A DNA stretch of 64,000 nucleotides, from contig JAFUSU010000030.1 in the NCBI GenBank assembly GCA_017467515.1, positions 1 to 64,000 on the forward strand. The letters run 5' to 3'. The notes under the pieces were generated by a model, which was not told the DNA's origin, did not search any database, and was given only the letters and a program-made list of their open reading frames with translations. Shown here one piece after another: positions 61,671 to 64,000 of this stretch (positions are counted from its first letter, which is position 1; each line of letters begins with the position of its first letter). The translations under genes and the position numbers were made by a program. Source of the DNA: Alphaproteobacteria bacterium (GTDB taxonomy: Bacteria > Pseudomonadota > Alphaproteobacteria > RF32 > CAG-239).

Positions 61671-64000
61671 ATGTTTAAAACAATTACATCGTTGTTAAGT
61701 ACATTTTTTTTCTTTGCCGTCATTGGTATTGTGCTTGTTTTAGTAACGTTTGGGCAGTTGTCAATTGATTTGCCTGATTATAGTAAATTGGCAAAATATG
61801 AACCGCCGGTCACAACCAGACTCTACGCCTCAGATGGACAACCGCTTATGGAGTATGCCGCAGAAAAGCGTTTTTTTGTACCGATTGACAAAGTGCCTGA
61901 TCGCGTTAAGCAAGCTTTTTTGGCAGCAGAAGATAAGCATTTTTATTCTCACGCGGGTGTCGATTTTTTGGGAATTATCAGGGCTGTCCTCGGAAATCTT
62001 AAAAATGTCGGAACGGGGAAACGTCCTGCTGGAGCTTCTACCATTACGCAACAGGTTGCAAAAAACTTCTTATTGAGTTCGGAATTATCTTATGTCCGCA
62101 AGATAAAAGAGGCTATTTTAGCAACACGTATTGAAAAATCTTTTTCGAAAGACCATATTTTAGAGCTTTATCTTAACGAAATTTATCTGGGTAACCGTTC
62201 TTATGGTGTTGCTGCAGCTGCTTTGAATTATTTCGGAAAATCATTAAATGAGCTTAATATAGAGGAAGTGGCATACTTGGCGGCCTTGCCGAAAGGTCCG
62301 AATAATTACAATCCTAAAACAAAATATGAAGCGGCTGTCGGGCGCCGTAACTGGGTGATAGACAGAATGGCAGAAGACGAATATATTACGGAAGAAGAAG
62401 CTGAAAACGCTAAAGCAAAGCCTTTGAAAGTTATTGACAGAAATCCGAATATTGTACGAGATGCTCAATATTTTAGTGAAGAAGTGCGCCGTGAAATCAG
62501 TTCTGCATATGGTGATGATGCCTTGTATGAAGGCGGGTTATTTGTGAGAACAACCTTAAATCCGAGATTACAAACAATAGCAACCAAAGCTTTTCATAAG
62601 CAGTTGCAGAATTATGACCGCAGACACGGTTGGCGTGGTCCTATAACCAATATTCCGGTTGATGAGCATATCATAGATACTCTTAAAAAATTGACACTTC
62701 CCAATGGGGCTGATGAAGAATGGGTAGCAGCTGTTGTAACGGAACTATCTGAAAAAGAAGCAAAAATCATAACCGTTAATGAAGATAAAGGAACAATACC
62801 GTTAACTTTGTTAACCTGGGCAGGAAAAACGCTTGATGATCAACGAATTGGTTCGGCTCCTAAAAAAATAGCCGATGTTTTGGCTGTCGGTGATGTTATT
62901 TGGGTTCAGCCGGCAGATAAAAAAATCATTTCAGCTAAAAAAATAGCACCGGACAGTTATGAACTCAGACAAATTCCAAATGTTGAAGGTGCTGTCTTGA
63001 TTATGGATCCGCATACAGGTAAAGTTTTGGCGACGGTCGGCGGTTATTCTTTTCAAATTTCTCAATTTAATCGTGCTACACAGGCAATGCGTCAAACCGG
63101 ATCGGCATTTAAGCCGTTTGTTTATCTCACCGCTCTTGAAAACGGTTATTCTCCGACAGATTTGATTTTAGATGCCCCCTTTGTGCTAGATCAGGGAGCC
63201 GGTCTGAAGCGCTGGAAACCGGAAAATTATTCTAAGAAATTTTACGGTTTAATGACTTTACGCGAAGGCATTGAGAAATCCCGTAATTTAATGACGGTAC
63301 GGTTGGCGCAGGAAGTCGGAATGAAAAAAATAGCAGAAATGACACGTCGTGTCGGAATTAATGACAATCTTCCTCAGTTGCTGTCAATGTCTTTAGGTGC
63401 AGGCGATACAAAATTAATTAATATGGTGAGTGCTTATTCTGTTTTGGTCAATGGCGGTAAAAAAGTAACCCCTTATTTTATTGAAAAAATTCAGGATAGA
63501 AACGGTAAAACAATTTTCAAGAAAGATACGCGTGTTTGTGAAAATTGTAATGCCGATCATTGGACCTCACAAACTGCTCCGGTGTTGCAAGATACAAGGG
63601 AGCAAATTGTCGATTCGCTGAGTGCATATCAAATGACATCTATACTTGAGGGGGTTGCTGTTCGTGGAACCGGAGCCAGATTGCGTGCGCTTAATCGTCA
63701 TCTGGCAGGCAAAACGGGGACGACAAATGACAATAAAGATGGTTGGTTTGTCGGATTCTCTCCCGATTTAGTTGTCGGAACATATGTCGGTTTTGATGAA
63801 CCCAGAACATTAGGAAAGGTTGAAACCGGGGCCTCTGTCGCATTGCCGATTTTTTATGATATTATGGAACAAGCCCTTAAGGAAACGCCGGATGAGCCTT
63901 TCCGTATTCCGGAAGGGATAAAATTAGTTCGTATTAATCACAAAACAGGAAAACTGGCTTCTCCGAGTGATAAAGAAGTTATTTTTGAAGCCTTAAAACC
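61671..64000 (+). CDS. mrcA: Penicillin-binding protein 1A, 3'-truncated by window edge
   Basis: A bifunctional peptidoglycan synthase; 776 codons are visible and the frame runs off the end. An N-terminal membrane anchor (about 5-30) is followed by the glycosyltransferase domain with AAEDKHFYSHAGVD (about 83-96, catalytic Glu), GASTITQQVAKNF and LYLNEIYLGN. An OB-like insert lies near 290-420. The transpeptidase domain has the SxxK motif TGSAFKPF (Ser near 477), SRN (about 536) and KTGTTN (about 680). The layout matches PBP1A rather than PBP1B. It follows amiC after 83 bases, with AGGGTTTGAG upstream of ATG. Confidence 0.95.
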   Translation, partial: MFKTITSLLSTFFFFAVIGIVLVLVTFGQLSIDLPDYSKLAKYEPPVTTRLYASDGQPLMEYAAEKRFFVPIDKVPDRVKQAFLAAEDKHFYSHAGVDFLGIIRAVLGNLKNVGTGKRPAGASTITQQVAKNFLLSSELSYVRKIKEAILATRIEKSFSKDHILELYLNEIYLGNRSYGVAAAALNYFGKSLNELNIEEVAYLAALPKGPNNYNPKTKYEAAVGRRNWVIDRMAEDEYITEEEAENAKAKPLKVIDRNPNIVRDAQYFSEEVRREISSAYGDDALYEGGLFVRTTLNPRLQTIATKAFHKQLQNYDRRHGWRGPITNIPVDEHIIDTLKKLTLPNGADEEWVAAVVTELSEKEAKIITVNEDKGTIPLTLLTWAGKTLDDQRIGSAPKKIADVLAVGDVIWVQPADKKIISAKKIAPDSYELRQIPNVEGAVLIMDPHTGKVLATVGGYSFQISQFNRATQAMRQTGSAFKPFVYLTALENGYSPTDLILDAPFVLDQGAGLKRWKPENYSKKFYGLMTLREGIEKSRNLMTVRLAQEVGMKKIAEMTRRVGINDNLPQLLSMSLGAGDTKLINMVSAYSVLVNGGKKVTPYFIEKIQDRNGKTIFKKDTRVCENCNADHWTSQTAPVLQDTREQIVDSLSAYQMTSILEGVAVRGTGARLRALNRHLAGKTGTTNDNKDGWFVGFSPDLVVGTYVGFDEPRTLGKVETGASVALPIFYDIMEQALKETPDEPFRIPEGIKLVRINHKTGKLASPSDKEVIFEALK

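Noticed and set aside
1..64000. tRNA, rRNA or phage integrase sites
   Set aside because: I saw no tRNA cloverleaf or rRNA sequence in the spacers and no integrase or transposase gene; a covariance-model search would be needed to exclude small RNAs.

Overview
The window is a chromosomal segment of a low-GC alphaproteobacterium, probably an uncultured, host-associated (gut-type) member that lives with little oxygen. Several things point to Alphaproteobacteria. They are a ChpT-type histidine phosphotransferase, a DUF4167 protein downstream of prmC, the order rne - amiC - PBP1A, trmFO, an rpoH with an intact RpoH box, and an hpnC-hpnD-hpnE squalene cluster. kdsB, a FadL porin, a SlyB-like lipoprotein and a BepA-like protease show a Gram-negative LPS-bearing envelope. 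Rubrerythrin, an A-type flavodiiron protein and a pyruvoyl arginine decarboxylase with its antiporter suit an anaerobe or microaerobe facing oxygen and acid. The lineage is inferred from gene content only; no rRNA or tRNA gene is present in the window.

Layout. 1-2136: 3' part of a very Cys-rich repeat protein. 2137-2734: a gene-free stretch with a tandem half-palindrome array and full palindromes. 2735-7192: DUF805 protein, nagZ, and a glycosyltransferase-glycosyltransferase-acyltransferase operon. 7243-9086: divergent rubrerythrin and flavodiiron protein around a shared palindrome. 9099-12980: MATE exporter, SulP anion transporter and a CxxC membrane protein. 13096-16899: a single-chain restriction-modification enzyme, AT-rich and probably acquired. 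16946-22841: dCMP deaminase, fmt, a pseudokinase-like membrane operon divergent from a PAS/degenerate-GGDEF protein, and a TrmN6-like methyltransferase. 22922-26264: TIM-barrel protein, a GC-rich orphan gene with its own promoter and terminator, then trpS-kdsB. 26328-31226: aaxC/aaxB-like arginine-agmatine acid-resistance operon, an internally duplicated helical orphan and a FadL-type porin. 31446-38818: acyltransferase/acyl-ACP synthetase fusion, SlyB-like lipoprotein, asnS, secreted orphan, rpoH, a 45-aa ORF, prmC, DUF4167. 38845-43086: metallophosphoesterase and clpB with a heat-shock-type promoter plus a contiguous orphan. 43121-45023: SPOR, site-2 protease and TatA-like operon. 45168-48996: xthA, S41 protease, nagB, proline iminopeptidase. 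49020-53062: trmFO-hpnC-hpnD-hpnE. 53234-56159: secreted orphan, chpT, response regulator, cheR. 56176-64000: BepA-like protease, rne, amiC and the start of PBP1A.

Most genes sit in short operons with 1-4 base stop/start overlaps (TAATG or ATGA). Many operons end in strong, often bidirectional intrinsic terminators. The least conventional content is the Cys-rich repeat protein, the half-palindrome array, the facing pair of apparently inactive signalling enzymes at 18.5-22.1 kb, the GC-rich orphan cassette at 23.7-24.4 kb, the SD-masking inverted repeat before aaxB, and the ChpT/response regulator/CheR operon. All motif positions and base counts were read by eye.
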